Positions 37,377 through 47,744 are shown, numbered from the stretch's first letter. The stretch is DNA of 64,000 bases from Prevotella pallens ATCC 700821 (GCF_000220255.1 NZ_GL982513.1:62001-126000), one strand, 5' to 3'. Notes: generated from the sequence alone by a model not told the origin. A program made the numbers and translations.

Positions 37377-39350
37377 TTATCTAAGTTCGTTATTTACCAT
37401 ACGGTACATATATTGGTAAATAATAGCCTTTAGTTCTTGTTCCATTTGTGCTTGTTCAGGCACTTTTCCCAGAAGATTGTGCTGCATTAGCAAGTCTTTC
37501 AAACTATAAATGCCTGTTACTCTATTTCCATCAAACTGCATTGTGTAACCATTCTTTGTATATTGATATACTCCGTTGATATAGTTGAGTGCATAAGTTT
37601 GTTGTGGAGGAGTATTTAAAAGGTCGCAACCAAAAGAGAAGTAGGGTTTGTTATAGCCTAAAATTCCAAATATAGTAGGCATAATATCTATTTGTTGTGC
37701 TATACCAGCACGCATTCCAGGCTTTATTTCGCCCGATGGATCGTAAAGAATAAAGGGCGCACTAAATTCTCCAATATCAGTTTTATATTGTTGATGATTA
37801 CTTTGGTTAGTATGGTCGCTTACCAATATAAATATAGTATTTTTAAACCAAGCTTGTTTTCGGGCAGTTTCAAAGAAACGTCCGATAGCCATATCAGTGT
37901 AACGAATACATTTATGAATAGGTAACTGTTCTTCTTTTAAGCTGTCTTTGTATTTATCTGGCACTACAAATGGGTGATGACTCGAAACAGTAAACAGCGC
38001 TGTCATAAAAGGTTGCTTCATTTCGCTCATCTTTGCACAATAATATTGCAAGAAAGGTTCGTCCCAGATGCCCCAATTTCCATCGAAATCAGCATCACCT
38101 CCGAAGCGTTTATCTTGTGCATAATCCTGTCTGCCATAATATTTTTGGAAACCTATTTTATTGGCAAAAGCAAGGAAGCCCATAGAACCACGATTAGCAC
38201 CATGAAAAAATGCAGTTTGATAGCCCCAACGAGAAAGATATCCTGGAATTCCAGTGTAATCGTTCATTGATGCGGGAGTTAGAATAAAAGGTTCTATGAA
38301 CATTGGAATACCACACAACGAAGATGGCATTCCATCTATACTTTTATGTCCGTTTGCATACGAATATTCAAATACTGTACTTTCTTTAATAAGCTTATCT
38401 ACGTTTGGCGTATAACCTTTGTAGTGTCCACCTTCAAGTTGTTTATTATAAGCACCAATATATTCGCGTCCAAAGCTCTCTACAATTAGTATAACAACAT
38501 TCTTTTTATTGGCTTTTACATTTGCATTGGGAGTATGAATGGGCGTAAAATATTTTGCAGCATTATTAAGTGAAGCGAAAGTATTAGGCACTTTAAATAT
38601 GCTTTTACCAATGGTTCTCATTAAAGCAAAAGGAGTATTCAGCACCAAAGCACATTCAATAGGACGTTTTACATATTCGTTGGCATTACTAATTGTAATA
38701 GGACGCACTCCACTTTGTAATCCGCCACGTGCTCCACCCACACAAAATACAGTTGCAAATGCCAAAGATAGGAAGTTTATTCCTACAAACTGCCATCTAT
38801 TTTTGAGAGTATTGAAGTGGAATATATTGCTTTTGGGCATTCTATAAAGTTTATACATACCCCACACCACAACAACGAAGACCAATACAAAATACCAATG
38901 ATTTACAAGTTCGGTAACAAAAATACTTCCTAAATTGTTCTCGTTATCAAACTCTCTGAAGACGCTTGTTGTAGTTCGTCGCAATGTAAATGGAAAGTAA
39001 ACAGCATCGCAAAGATTTAAGAATAAGCCAATGGCATTTACAATAACAAACAACCAACGACAGAAGCGATGATAGGTGTTTGTTTCTTTAAACCAAAGTG
39101 GAAACAACATTAACAGTATATAGAGAGCATTACTATACACAATGGCTGTAGTGTCGAACATTAAACCACCCTGAAACATTCTTATTAAATGTTCAAAACT
39201 TAAGCCTTCTTTAAATAACGAATAGTTTTCTAACAAATAAGCCACGCGAGCTACAAAATAAACAATGTAAGCTAATAGTATATTAGCTACCACAGCAAAC
39301 ATTGGTTGCAATGCCTTAAATGCTATATTGTTTTTATTTAATGCTATCAT
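37377..39350 (-). CDS. LTA synthase-like sulfatase-family membrane enzyme
   Basis: 657 residues from ATG 39350. Five N-terminal membrane helices (residues ~15-205), then an extracytoplasmic sulfatase-fold domain: metal Glu in VVILIVESFGREYIG, nucleophile region NGHKSIDGMPSS, VSSHHPFVVP and a metal-binding FILVSDHTNQS. Related enzymes transfer phosphoglycerol or phosphoethanolamine to surface lipids or glycans. Four bp after the ABC exporter gene, so they are cotranscribed and probably act on the same exported lipid. Confidence 0.9.
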   Translation of the reverse strand: MIALNKNNIAFKALQPMFAVVANILLAYIVYFVARVAYLLENYSLFKEGLSFEHLIRMFQGGLMFDTTAIVYSNALYILLMLFPLWFKETNTYHRFCRWLFVIVNAIGLFLNLCDAVYFPFTLRRTTTSVFREFDNENNLGSIFVTELVNHWYFVLVFVVVVWGMYKLYRMPKSNIFHFNTLKNRWQFVGINFLSLAFATVFCVGGARGGLQSGVRPITISNANEYVKRPIECALVLNTPFALMRTIGKSIFKVPNTFASLNNAAKYFTPIHTPNANVKANKKNVVILIVESFGREYIGAYNKQLEGGHYKGYTPNVDKLIKESTVFEYSYANGHKSIDGMPSSLCGIPMFIEPFILTPASMNDYTGIPGYLSRWGYQTAFFHGANRGSMGFLAFANKIGFQKYYGRQDYAQDKRFGGDADFDGNWGIWDEPFLQYYCAKMSEMKQPFMTALFTVSSHHPFVVPDKYKDSLKEEQLPIHKCIRYTDMAIGRFFETARKQAWFKNTIFILVSDHTNQSNHQQYKTDIGEFSAPFILYDPSGEIKPGMRAGIAQQIDIMPTIFGILGYNKPYFSFGCDLLNTPPQQTYALNYINGVYQYTKNGYTMQFDGNRVTGIYSLKDLLMQHNLLGKVPEQAQMEQELKAIIYQYMYRMVNNELR

Positions 39351-39354
39351 TGAA

Positions 39355-41214
39355 TTAAATTTCTTGCATATCGTGCAGCTTCTTGTAATATCCATTGAGC
39401 AGCATTAACTCTTCGTGCGTTCCTCTTTCCACTATTTCGCCTTCGTGCATAACGCATATTTCGTCAGAGTTCTTAATGGTGGAAAGGCGGTGTGCAACAG
39501 CAATTGTCGTACGTGTCTTCATTAATTTGTAAAGAGCATCTTGTACTAAGCGTTCGCTTTCTGTATCGAGAGCAGAAGTAGCCTCATCAAGAATAAGAAT
39601 AGGAGGGTTCTTTAAGATTGCACGGGCAATACTAACACGTTGTCGTTGTCCGCCAGACAATCTACCGCCACGGTCTCCAATGTTTGTTTCGTAACCCTTT
39701 TCGGTTTGAGAAATAAAGTCGTGCGCATTAGCTATCTTTGCTGCTTCAATAACCTTAGTGTTGTCTGCCGATACGCCAAAGGTTATGTTGTTTTTGAATG
39801 TATCGTTAAAAAGAATAGCTTCTTGATTTACATTACCTATAAGATGACGTAAATCGTGTATTGATAGTTCTTTAATATTAATACCATCTATAAGTATTTC
39901 GCCTTCTTGCACATCGTAATAGCGAGGAATAAGGTCGAGCAATGTAGACTTTCCACTTCCACTTTGTCCAACCAGTGCTATGGTCTTGCCTTTCGGAATA
40001 ATAAGATTAATGTTACGTAACACCCATTTAGGTTCGGTTGTTCCATTTTCTTTTACCATCGTATCGTATGCGAAACTAACGTTGCGGAACTCTATTTGGT
40101 GGTTAAAACTGTCGATATGTTTTGGTTGTTCCACTTCTTTAATGGCACTCTCTGCCATTAGTATCTTGTCTATTCGTTCCATCGAAGCCAATCCCTTTGC
40201 TATGCTATAGCCTGCTTTGGATATTTCTTTTAGCGGATTGAGAATGCTATACAATATAACAAGATAATATATAAAAGTAGGACCGCTTATTACTGGATAT
40301 TTCCCCAATACTAATGTACCGCCAAACCACAGTACAACAATTATCATTATAGTACCAAGAAATTCGCTCATAGGGTGTGCCATTTGTTGTCGAATGTTCA
40401 CACGCATTATATCGTTGCGATACATAGAGTTTACTTTCTGAAACCTCTGATTCATTATGGCTTCTGCACAGAAAGCTTTAATAATGCGTAATCCGCCCAG
40501 TGTTTCTTCCACTTGGCTCATTGTGTCGCTCCAAAGAGCCTGTGCTGTAATACTACCTTGTTTCAGCTTTCGTCCTACTATTCCCATCAGCGAAGCAAAG
40601 AGTGGTACAAAGAGTAGTGTAAATATTGTGAGTTGCCATGAAATAAACATCAACGTTATGAAATATATCAAAACGAGAATTGGGTTCTTAAACAACAAAT
40701 CGAGTGATGACATAACAGAAGAGTCTACTTCTTGTACATCGCCGCTCATACGTGCTATAATATCTCCTTTACGTTCTTCGCTGAAAAAACTGAGCGAAAG
40801 CGATGTTATTTTTTGATATAGCTGATTGCGTATATCACAAACTACGCCTGTTCTTACTGGTATGATTGAGGCTGACGATAAGAAGTAAGCGCCTGTTTTC
40901 AGAAAAGTCATAAACCCCATTATCAGTCCTATAATTAGTAGCGTTGTTGTTGGTCCGCAATCTGAAATAAATAGCTGTGTATAATAGTTGGCGTTGTTTG
41001 CTAAAACATCTTTCAGCGAACCATCGCTCAATGCCATTACTTGTGTTGCCTTTGCTCCTGTGTCTACTTTAAACAGTATTTGAAGTAATGGAATGAGTGC
41101 TGCAAACGAGAAGATATTTAGAATGGCAGATAGAATGTTGAATACCACCGACCACACTAAATACTTTTTATAAGGTGGAACGAATCTGCGTAATATCTGG
41201 AGAAATTCTTTCAT
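39355..41214 (-). CDS. MsbA-like ABC exporter (permease-ATPase fusion)
   Basis: 619 residues. N-terminal six-helix membrane domain (~residues 15-330) and C-terminal ATPase with Walker A GQSGSGKST, signature LSGGQRQR and Walker B ILILDEATSALD. Layout matches lipid flippases of the MsbA type. Lies between miaB and the LTA-synthase-like gene in one leftward operon. Confidence 0.94.
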   Translation of the reverse strand: MKEFLQILRRFVPPYKKYLVWSVVFNILSAILNIFSFAALIPLLQILFKVDTGAKATQVMALSDGSLKDVLANNANYYTQLFISDCGPTTTLLIIGLIMGFMTFLKTGAYFLSSASIIPVRTGVVCDIRNQLYQKITSLSLSFFSEERKGDIIARMSGDVQEVDSSVMSSLDLLFKNPILVLIYFITLMFISWQLTIFTLLFVPLFASLMGIVGRKLKQGSITAQALWSDTMSQVEETLGGLRIIKAFCAEAIMNQRFQKVNSMYRNDIMRVNIRQQMAHPMSEFLGTIMIIVVLWFGGTLVLGKYPVISGPTFIYYLVILYSILNPLKEISKAGYSIAKGLASMERIDKILMAESAIKEVEQPKHIDSFNHQIEFRNVSFAYDTMVKENGTTEPKWVLRNINLIIPKGKTIALVGQSGSGKSTLLDLIPRYYDVQEGEILIDGINIKELSIHDLRHLIGNVNQEAILFNDTFKNNITFGVSADNTKVIEAAKIANAHDFISQTEKGYETNIGDRGGRLSGGQRQRVSIARAILKNPPILILDEATSALDTESERLVQDALYKLMKTRTTIAVAHRLSTIKNSDEICVMHEGEIVERGTHEELMLLNGYYKKLHDMQEI

Positions 41215-41242
41215 AACTTACCATTGTTAGGTTTATACCATC

Positions 41243-42574
41243 TCATTCTACTACTTCGCCAATAAGTGTTGCCGAGCTAGAACCTGTTATACGCACACGC
41301 ACTGTTTGCCCTATGTGGTGTTTACCACGTGGAATAATTACTGCTTTATTTTGTTCGGTGCGACCCATAAGTTGTTCGCGACTGCGTTTGCTGAAACGTT
41401 CTATCAGCACATCAAACTCTTTGCCTTCGTCTTTCTTATTCTGTGCTGCCGATATTTCGGTTTGAAGTTTTATTAGTTCATTCAATCGGCGCACTTTTTC
41501 CTCTTCCGATATGTTGTCGGGTAAGTGCTTTGCAGCGTATGTGCCCGGTCGTTCCGAATATTTAAACATAAAGGCTGAGTCGAACTGACATTCACGAACC
41601 AACGATAGTGTTAATTCTTGGTCGTCTAACGTTTCGTTGTGATAGCCCACAAATATATCGGTTGTTAATCCGCAATTTGGAATTATACGGCGAATAGCAG
41701 CAACCTTCTCTAAATAATCTTCACGAGTATATTTGCGGTTCATATTCTTCAGCACTGTGTTACTTCCGCTTTGTGCAGGGAAATGAATATGTTTACAGAG
41801 ATTGGGTTCATCGGCTACTGCGTGCAAAATATCTTCCGTCATATCTTCTGGATTGGAAGTTGAAAAACGCACACGCATATCGGGCACGCTTTGTGCCACT
41901 TTTCGCAACAACTCTGCAAACGATGTTCCGTTTTCTGGGCGTTTGCCGTTTGGCAGTAGTCCGTAAGAGTTTACATTCTGACCTAACAATGTAACCTCTT
42001 TAAAACCTCTGTCGTGCAAGTCTTTCACCTCGCGCAATATGCTTTCCACGTCGCGCGAGCGTTCTCTGCCTCGTGTAAATGGCACAATGCAATAGTGGCA
42101 AAAATTGTTACAACCACGCATAATGCTAACAAAGCCCGATACTCTGTTGCCACCAATGCGCTGTGGCACAACGTCTTTATATGTTTCGGTGGTAGAGAGG
42201 TCTACATCCATTGCGTTGTGTCCATTTTCGCAACGTGCTATCATTTCGGGCAAATTAAGATACGAGTCTGGTCCGCATACAAGGTTTGCATGATGGTTCT
42301 CTATTAAATCTTTACGTACACGTTCAGCCATGCAGCCTAATACGCCAAGAATAACCTCGCGTCCCTTTCGTTTCTCTGCGTAGAGTGTTTCTAAACGGTT
42401 GTATATTTTGTTTTCTGCGTTCTCTCGTATGGAACAAGTGTTTATAAAAATTGCGTCTGCTTGACTTTCGTCTTCGCACACATCGTATCCTGCCATCTTC
42501 ATTACAGAAGCAACCACTTCTGAGTCTGCCACATTCATTTGACAGCCGTATGTCTCTATATAGAGTCTTTTCAT
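41243..42574 (-). CDS. miaB: tRNA-2-methylthio-N6-dimethylallyladenosine synthase
   Basis: 443 residues from ATG 42574, supported by the family start MKRLYIETYGCQMN. Radical SAM methylthiotransferase acting on A37 of tRNAs. First cluster ligands Cys11, Cys47, Cys81; radical SAM CxxxCxxC at Cys155, Cys159, Cys162; C-terminal TRAM domain (ENKAVIIPRGKHHIGQTVRVRI...). First gene of an operon with the MsbA-like exporter. Confidence 0.97.
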   Translation of the reverse strand: MKRLYIETYGCQMNVADSEVVASVMKMAGYDVCEDESQADAIFINTCSIRENAENKIYNRLETLYAEKRKGREVILGVLGCMAERVRKDLIENHHANLVCGPDSYLNLPEMIARCENGHNAMDVDLSTTETYKDVVPQRIGGNRVSGFVSIMRGCNNFCHYCIVPFTRGRERSRDVESILREVKDLHDRGFKEVTLLGQNVNSYGLLPNGKRPENGTSFAELLRKVAQSVPDMRVRFSTSNPEDMTEDILHAVADEPNLCKHIHFPAQSGSNTVLKNMNRKYTREDYLEKVAAIRRIIPNCGLTTDIFVGYHNETLDDQELTLSLVRECQFDSAFMFKYSERPGTYAAKHLPDNISEEEKVRRLNELIKLQTEISAAQNKKDEGKEFDVLIERFSKRSREQLMGRTEQNKAVIIPRGKHHIGQTVRVRITGSSSATLIGEVVE

Positions 42575-42602
42575 TAACTTCTTTCCTTGTTTATTCAGCG
42601 TG

Positions 42603-42633
42603 CAAAGGTACGTATTTGTTAGCAGATTAGCAA
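42603..42633 (-). promoter_or_regulatory. miaB promoter
   Basis: Minus strand: TTG at 42633-42631, 20-nt spacer, TACCTTTG at 42610-42603, 28 nt before the ATG. Palindrome array D begins 70 bp further upstream. Confidence 0.7.
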
Positions 42634-42702
42634 GCAATTACACATTCTTATGCGTGGTGTGGAATATGAAAGTTCATTACGAAACAAATGGCATAAAAGT
42701 TT

Positions 42703-42800
42703 TAGATATCTATCGCACAAGTTTCAGACGTCTGCCACGTTAGTTTCAGACGTCTGTAACGAGTGTTTCAGACGTCTGAAACTAAGAGATATGACATCAC
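42703..42800. repeat. 22-bp phased palindrome array D (CAGACGTCTG)
   Basis: Units start at 42703 (TAGATATCTA), 42725, 42747, 42769 (all CAGACGTCTG) and, degenerate, 42791 (ATGACATCAC), each exactly 22 bp apart. The central bases changed from AT to CG together in three units while the symmetry is preserved. The remaining 285 bp to the lactate permease gene hold nothing I can identify. Confidence 0.88.
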
Positions 42801-43085
42801 ATCGTGAAGCATCTCATTTTATGGCGCAACATGTGTTATATGTCATACTCTATTAAGAAATTAGAAACCAAATAGAGTATGGTATATTAAACTAAAACTA
42901 GCCATTATAGTTTTAATATATTTTGTTTTGTTGTTAAGCTAATTAATCAACCTTATAAGGAAGGTGCAGCCTGCTACGTTTGATTAAACAGGCAAGCAAG
43001 ATGGCTGCAATACAACTAAAAAAGGCTAGAACGAATAGTATAAACTACGCTATAATAGCGTTGCGGTTTTATACTCTGTTTTGGG

Positions 43086-44633
43086 TTAAACTGCCAGTAG
43101 TACCATTAGTCCTCCTACGGCAATATATAAAATTGCATACGGAATGGCAGCTTTCAATATCTCGCCATCGCGCCCTTGCATATCGCAGGCTGCAGTGGCA
43201 ATGGCTATGCTCTGTGGCGAAATTATTTTTCCACCAGTAGCACCTGTCGTATTTGCTGCCACAAGCCAGTTGGAGTTACTATAGTTTAGCTGATGAGCTA
43301 CGTTAGCCTGTAGCTTAGCAAACAAAATGTTCGACGATGTGTCGCTACCCGTTACAAATGTTCCTACTGCCCCTATAAGGGGTGCAAACACAGGGTAGAG
43401 TTGCCCCGTAACAGTTGCAAGAGCCGAAGCTATTACTACTATCATTCCAGCATAGTTCATTACCGAAGCTAACGCAACTAAGCTAACAATGGTTATTGCT
43501 GTTTTGCGCAAGTTTACTGTGGTACGAGCCAGAAGCACCAGTAGTTGTTTGGGCGATACACCTTGCACAAAGCCACCTAACACTGTTCCCATAAACAACA
43601 TTATTCCTGCATTGCTAATCCAGCCAAAGTTGAAAGTTGTTCCATCGGCATAAATGGGTAAAGACACGTGCGATACAAGGTGCGACTTTAAAAAGCCATT
43701 AATGCTGGGAAATAATGGTCCAGACAAGAGAATGAACAACAAAATGAAACCGTAAACACTCCACGCACGTAAGGTTTCGCCAACCGTATAGTGTTTTGCA
43801 TTTGCATTATCTTTTTTCGGTGCAAACAGTCTGTTGTAAAGCACTAAAGCAACTATGGCTGCCACACTACCTATAATGGCTGGTGTTTCTGCACCAAGAA
43901 ACATAGCCACTACATATTGTGTTGCTAACGAAATTCCACCTACCCACAACGCTATAAGCAGATTGCGACCAATGGCACTACTACTTCTATTGGTGAGCGT
44001 TAGAATAATAAAAGGTAATATAACAAATAGTGGCGAAAGCTGCACTACGCAATAGGTAGAAATTTCGCGAATAAGTTCGGGCGATGCTACGCCACCTGCT
44101 GCCACCTCGTTAGAAAGTGTTATTACAGGCACACCCACAGCACCAAACCCCGTTGGTACACTGTTGGCAATAAGCGATACCAAAGCCGAAAACATTGGCT
44201 TATAACCTAACGAAATGAGAATGGCGGCAGGAATTGCAACTGCTGTTCCAAAACCAGCCATACCTTCAAGCAATCCGCCAAAGCCCCACACCAACATAAG
44301 TACCATTACACCCTTATCGTTTGAGAAAGATATAAACTGGTTTTTAATAACTTCTATATCTTTGCTTTCCACCAGCACATTATAGCTAAAAATTGCCATT
44401 AATATTATAATCAGAATTGGGAACACTGCTTTCAGCACACCTTCTATAACAGCCCAACCTACACCTATAGTAGTAAAGTTTGATGGTACGAAACCCATAG
44501 CCGGAGCAACAAACAAAGCTAAAGCTATGGTAACAAGCAAAGTAATTAGTGCACTCTTGTGTCCTGCCATCTTTATTCCTAACATCAGAACAAAAAGCAA
44601 TACAATTGGTATAATAGCTATAATTGCATTCAT
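43086..44633 (-). CDS. L-lactate permease (LctP family)
   Basis: 515 residues, about 13 membrane helices. Family signatures include GGLLEGMAGFGTAVAIPAAI and the near-terminal TGATGGKIISPQSIAIATAA. Imports lactate (or glycolate) with protons. Followed by no lactate dehydrogenase gene; monocistronic, with a TATCTTTG box at 44694-44687. Confidence 0.95.
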   Translation of the reverse strand: MNAIIAIIPIVLLFVLMLGIKMAGHKSALITLLVTIALALFVAPAMGFVPSNFTTIGVGWAVIEGVLKAVFPILIIILMAIFSYNVLVESKDIEVIKNQFISFSNDKGVMVLMLVWGFGGLLEGMAGFGTAVAIPAAILISLGYKPMFSALVSLIANSVPTGFGAVGVPVITLSNEVAAGGVASPELIREISTYCVVQLSPLFVILPFIILTLTNRSSSAIGRNLLIALWVGGISLATQYVVAMFLGAETPAIIGSVAAIVALVLYNRLFAPKKDNANAKHYTVGETLRAWSVYGFILLFILLSGPLFPSINGFLKSHLVSHVSLPIYADGTTFNFGWISNAGIMLFMGTVLGGFVQGVSPKQLLVLLARTTVNLRKTAITIVSLVALASVMNYAGMIVVIASALATVTGQLYPVFAPLIGAVGTFVTGSDTSSNILFAKLQANVAHQLNYSNSNWLVAANTTGATGGKIISPQSIAIATAACDMQGRDGEILKAAIPYAILYIAVGGLMVLLAV

Positions 44634-44686
44634 AAGCGATATCCTAAAAATCTAATTTATTGTGTTAATAATTCCATTAATCGCTA

Positions 44687-44694
44687 CAAAGATA
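44687..44694 (-). promoter_or_regulatory. -7 box (TATCTTTG) for the lactate permease
   Basis: Consensus minus-strand -7 element 53 nt before the start. Confidence 0.5.
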
Positions 44695-44910
44695 GTTGTT
44701 TTAAATGCTATTCTGGTAACATTAATGTAGAAATATAATCTTATAGCACATAATAACCACACTGTAGAGCGATGAGATATTCCAAAATAGCTCTTCGTTC
44801 ATCTTTCTATACAAGTTTATCCATAAAAGCACAAGCACTATATGCTGTTCTTAAAACTTTTATTACCTTTGCTGCGGTTTAACAATTTATCTTCGTTTTA
44901 TAATAGAATA

Positions 44911-45300
44911 ATGATACGACAAGATTATTTCATTCGATTGATAGAAGAGTTTGCTACTGCGCTTGCCACAATGATGAAGAAAAAGGAAGACGAGCGCGAC
45001 GATAGTTTGAAAGACTTATACCGACAGTATGTTGGCGATTACACACTGCTGCGCAATATGAGTGTAGACGAACTTATGGAGTATGCTGCAAACGAATGGA
45101 ACAACAACGAGAGGATAGACCGTTTAGAAATGCTGGCAGAACTTCTGTATGCTGAGGGCAGCTACAAAACAAACCCATTACGCAATATGTTGCTAGAGAA
45201 AGCTTATCTGCTGTTCATATATGTAGACGAGAAACAAAATATATACTCTATTGACAGAAAAGAGAAGATAGCCAAATTGCACAGTATTTTAAACGAGTAA
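44911..45300 (+). CDS. small helical protein, DUF6483-like in outline
   Basis: 129 residues from ATG 44911 (the upstream in-frame Met lies before the TACCTTTG box at 44864-44871). All-helical and charged; the opening IRQDYFIRLIEEFATALATM followed by a Lys/Glu coil recalls DUF6483-type proteins, but this is only resemblance. Sits 30 bp before the ABC ATPase gene and is probably cotranscribed. Role unknown. Confidence 0.7.
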   Translation: MIRQDYFIRLIEEFATALATMMKKKEDERDDSLKDLYRQYVGDYTLLRNMSVDELMEYAANEWNNNERIDRLEMLAELLYAEGSYKTNPLRNMLLEKAYLLFIYVDEKQNIYSIDRKEKIAKLHSILNE

Positions 45301-45330
45301 ACAAACTCAATACAAACAAATCGTAAACCA

Positions 45331-46038
45331 ATGAACATAACACTCGAACAATTATCGGTTGGCTATAAAGGCTTTCCACCCGTAGTTTCTAATATAAACG
45401 TAGAGATTAAAAGTGGAGAACTTACTTGTTTAATAGGCTCAAACGGAATTGGGAAATCAACATTGCTAAAAACACTAACAGGATTTCTGCCTAAACTTAG
45501 TGGGCGACTACTGCTCGATGGGCACGACATTAATATGCTTTCGCAACGCGAACGAGCTAAATATATAAGCATTGTGCTTACTTACAAAAGCGATGTACAA
45601 AACCTTAGTGTTACAGAAATGGTAGGAATGGGACGTATGCCGTACACTGGCTTTTGGGGTAAACTTAATACCAGCGACCAAACAATTGTGGCTGAGGCTA
45701 TAGAGATGGTAGGCATAGAACACTTAAAAAACAGAATGATACAAACACTGTCGGACGGCGAACGACAGAAGGTAATGATAGCGAAAGCACTTGCACAGCA
45801 AACTCCCGTTATATTGTTAGACGAGCCTACATCGTTCTTAGACTTCCCATCGAAAGTAGAAATGTTGCAGTTACTTCATCGGTTGGCAAAAGAAACTAAT
45901 AAAGTGGTATTCTTATCCACACACGATTTGGAATTAGCTCTACGTATTGCCGACCGTTTAGTAGAGTTAAACAAAAACGGATTACAAGTAGTGCCTGCCC
46001 AACAAGTGAAAGAAGAAATAAACAAGCTGTTAGAATAA
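45331..46038 (+). CDS. orphan ABC transporter ATPase (FepC/BtuD type)
   Basis: 235 residues. Walker A GSNGIGKST, signature LSDGERQK, Walker B VILLDEPTSFLD and the His switch STHD. Sequence type is that of iron-siderophore/cobalamin importers. No permease or binding protein lies beside it, so it must pair with components encoded elsewhere or be a leftover. Confidence 0.92.
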   Translation: MNITLEQLSVGYKGFPPVVSNINVEIKSGELTCLIGSNGIGKSTLLKTLTGFLPKLSGRLLLDGHDINMLSQRERAKYISIVLTYKSDVQNLSVTEMVGMGRMPYTGFWGKLNTSDQTIVAEAIEMVGIEHLKNRMIQTLSDGERQKVMIAKALAQQTPVILLDEPTSFLDFPSKVEMLQLLHRLAKETNKVVFLSTHDLELALRIADRLVELNKNGLQVVPAQQVKEEINKLLE

Positions 46039-46112
46039 ACGTGGCAAAGGCACTGAAAACACACAAATAAAGTTCTAACCAGTTAATTAGTAAATTGTAA
46101 CTTAACAAAAAA

Positions 46113-46140
46113 GAAAGTGTACCACAGTGGGCACACTTTC
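46113..46140. terminator. bidirectional terminator
   Basis: GAAAGTGT (46113-46120) pairs with ACACTTTC (46133-46140), with an inner CCAC/GTGG; A-run before it gives a U-run for the leftward gene. Confidence 0.75.
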
Positions 46141-46166
46141 CTATGAAATAGTTTAAAGAAAACAGA

Positions 46167-47744
46167 CTATTGAACTATTATCTTTTCCGACTTAATAGTT
46201 CCATCAGCCATTCGTACACTTTTAATATAAATGCCTTTCGTTAGCTTTACAACTCTGCGCCCACTCAAATCGGTGTAGAATGTTTCACCAGTAACAACAT
46301 CGGTAATACCATTAATGCTCGAAACCGTTGTACCATCGCTGTACACAATATCAGTAACAAGTCGTTTATCGCCATCTTGATAGAAAGCTTGCACACCAAT
46401 ACGAGTTGCCTTGTCGTAAATCATTATGGCATGTGCACTACCATGATTCTCAAAATCGTAGCGGGTTTTATCGGAGAAATCGATTGGAATGTCTGTTATT
46501 TCAGCATTTAACCACGGATAAACCGATGGAGTGAAAGTGTACTTCTTATCGTTGAGATAAATATTGTAATACACATTCTTCGAATTCATAAAACTACCTC
46601 GTTCATTATATCTATCAAGACTAAATATAAACCGCTTTGTATCTCCACCCATTTCCTGTATTCCTGTGAATATCGGATTCTTTGGTTTGGCAATATTCTC
46701 AACCAATAGTCTAAAAGTAGGCTGCATCATCACTTGCATCTCTAAATCTATTAAACGATAACCGTAGTTTGCCATAAAACCGTGTTCAGGACAAGAGAAT
46801 GATTGGGTTTTACTATCATAGTTGAAACTTACAAATGGTAACGACTTATAATCGGTTGTACCATCTTGCGAATTATAGCTAACATCGGCTGGCATTACCC
46901 ATTTATAAGCGTGTTTACTTGAAAAGAGCCCCATAAATTGAGCATTATTAAAAATAATCTTGTCGCCTTTAATATCTCCTCTCACCCATGCATCAGGTAT
47001 ATCCGAATCTATATTATTAACATAAACATAGTTACCTTCGAATACAACTTCAGACATACGTTCAAATATCTCTCTGCCACCATTATTGAAAGAGAAGATG
47101 TACTTTTTAGCATTCGCTGTAGACGATGGTGCTATGTTAGTATAGGTACAAAGAGCAGACGACGACACTAAATCGCCAATACCATTCCAATCGCCATCTG
47201 CATTAGTCATTCCTATCAATACATTGTTTTCTGTCTTTATAAGCGAATCGTTGCGCCATACATACTTGACTGTCTGTGAAAGCGAGTCTTTTACATATTG
47301 ATTATTACCATCTACCACTTCAAAGTTCATTCGTGTAGCGTAGTAATTAACATCGTTATCATTTACATAAATAAGTTGTGGAAGTTCTACAGCAATAGTG
47401 TCGCCAATTGTCTTGTGTCCCTTTATCCACGAATTAGTAGGAAAGAAGGTCATGGGATTTTGAATATAGACTGTTCCGTCATTGGCAACAACCACATCAC
47501 GCGCCACACCGTCTTTCTTTCCATCAAATATAAGCCCCCACATAGAGTAAAATCCTTCAGCATAGCTATAAAGATTTTTATAGACTTTACCTTCGGGTTG
47601 TGTTACAATCATCTCTCCGCTTTCTGAGGTTCTTGCAACTTTGTTTGATTGGTTTAATACTTTTCCCCACACATTTTGTCTTTGTGCTTGCACACTCATT
47701 ATTGCCAATAACGAGATGCAGATAATAATAATAGGTTTCTTCAT
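46167..47744 (-). CDS. T9SS-type secreted protein, function unknown
   Basis: 525 residues. Signal peptide (LLAIMSVQAQ). Beta-rich body with no domain I can name. The end (GITDVVTGETFYTDLSGRRV ... KSEKIIVQ) is a T9SS-type sorting tail, so the protein should reach the surface. Divergent from the next gene, with a TATATTTG box at 47805-47798. Confidence 0.8.
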   Translation of the reverse strand: MKKPIIIICISLLAIMSVQAQRQNVWGKVLNQSNKVARTSESGEMIVTQPEGKVYKNLYSYAEGFYSMWGLIFDGKKDGVARDVVVANDGTVYIQNPMTFFPTNSWIKGHKTIGDTIAVELPQLIYVNDNDVNYYATRMNFEVVDGNNQYVKDSLSQTVKYVWRNDSLIKTENNVLIGMTNADGDWNGIGDLVSSSALCTYTNIAPSSTANAKKYIFSFNNGGREIFERMSEVVFEGNYVYVNNIDSDIPDAWVRGDIKGDKIIFNNAQFMGLFSSKHAYKWVMPADVSYNSQDGTTDYKSLPFVSFNYDSKTQSFSCPEHGFMANYGYRLIDLEMQVMMQPTFRLLVENIAKPKNPIFTGIQEMGGDTKRFIFSLDRYNERGSFMNSKNVYYNIYLNDKKYTFTPSVYPWLNAEITDIPIDFSDKTRYDFENHGSAHAIMIYDKATRIGVQAFYQDGDKRLVTDIVYSDGTTVSSINGITDVVTGETFYTDLSGRRVVKLTKGIYIKSVRMADGTIKSEKIIVQ

